Source: Pseudorasbora parva
Taxonomy: Eukaryota > Chordata > Actinopteri > Cypriniformes > Gobionidae
Length of the DNA: 64,000 nucleotides
Assembly (NCBI RefSeq): GCF_024679245.1
Contig: NC_090184.1
Coordinates: 7,162,047 to 7,226,046, forward strand
Reading direction: 5' to 3'
Part shown: positions 63,964 to 64,000 of the stretch, piece by piece
How positions within the stretch are numbered: position 1 is the first letter of the stretch
Layout: each line of letters opens with the position of its first letter
Position numbers and translations under genes: made by a program
Notes under the pieces: model-generated
What the model was told of the DNA's origin: nothing
The model's database searches: none
Seen by the model: the letters and a program-made list of their open reading frames with translations, nothing else

Positions 63964-64000
63964 CATGGACATGGACTCCAAATTCAGAAGGGTTGTGAGG

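Overview
The window looks like teleost fish nuclear DNA, probably from a cyprinid. This is inferred from the many fish-type DNA transposons (hAT, several Tc1-like families, ISL2EU, Harbinger-like and TTAA-flanked elements), a young endogenous retrovirus, V-SINE-type sequence, and one vertebrate gene with ordinary introns.

Layout. (1) 1-17656 is a repeat block built on a 20-bp satellite unit (TATATATTGGTTTGTTCAAC, with a 34-bp form). The unit runs forward on the left (to about 9500) and in reverse on the right (14035-17656), around an imperfect palindrome centred near 12.0 kb. This resembles a foldback element. Inserted in it, each with target-site duplications, are a 4.66-kb ISL2EU transposon (2756-7417) and three hAT elements (30-1909, 7978-9110, 14928-17540). 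A fourth hAT (17657-19268) sits at the edge of the array without a matching duplication. (2) 19269-26489 has no host gene. It holds a TTAA-flanked element with a ZNF143-like site, a decayed hAT-type transposase gene and microsatellites. (3) 26490-39540 is a Tc1 element split by a nest of insertions. A Harbinger-like element lies in the Tc1, a 9-bp-TSD element lies in the Harbinger-like one, and a DD37E Tc1/mariner and a class I endogenous retrovirus (28960-36707) lie in the 9-bp-TSD element. (4) 39541-43440 holds small nonautonomous elements and a deleted Tc1 copy. (5) 44079-63603 on the minus strand is the 3' nineteen coding exons of naa35, the NatC auxiliary subunit. All intron phases agree. 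The 5' exons lie beyond the right edge. Its introns carry a 1.3-kb minisatellite, several foldback MITEs, a (TG)n tract at a splice acceptor and one GC-AG intron.

Genes that work together. In the ISL2EU element, a THAP-domain DDE transposase (minus strand, intact over two exons) converges on a SWIM/YqaJ-exonuclease gene (plus strand, one premature stop). In the retrovirus, gag has a canonical -1 slippery site just before its stop, joining it to pro-pol. The pol reading frame is broken twice, and only a short ORF stands where env would be. naa35 is the only host gene found.
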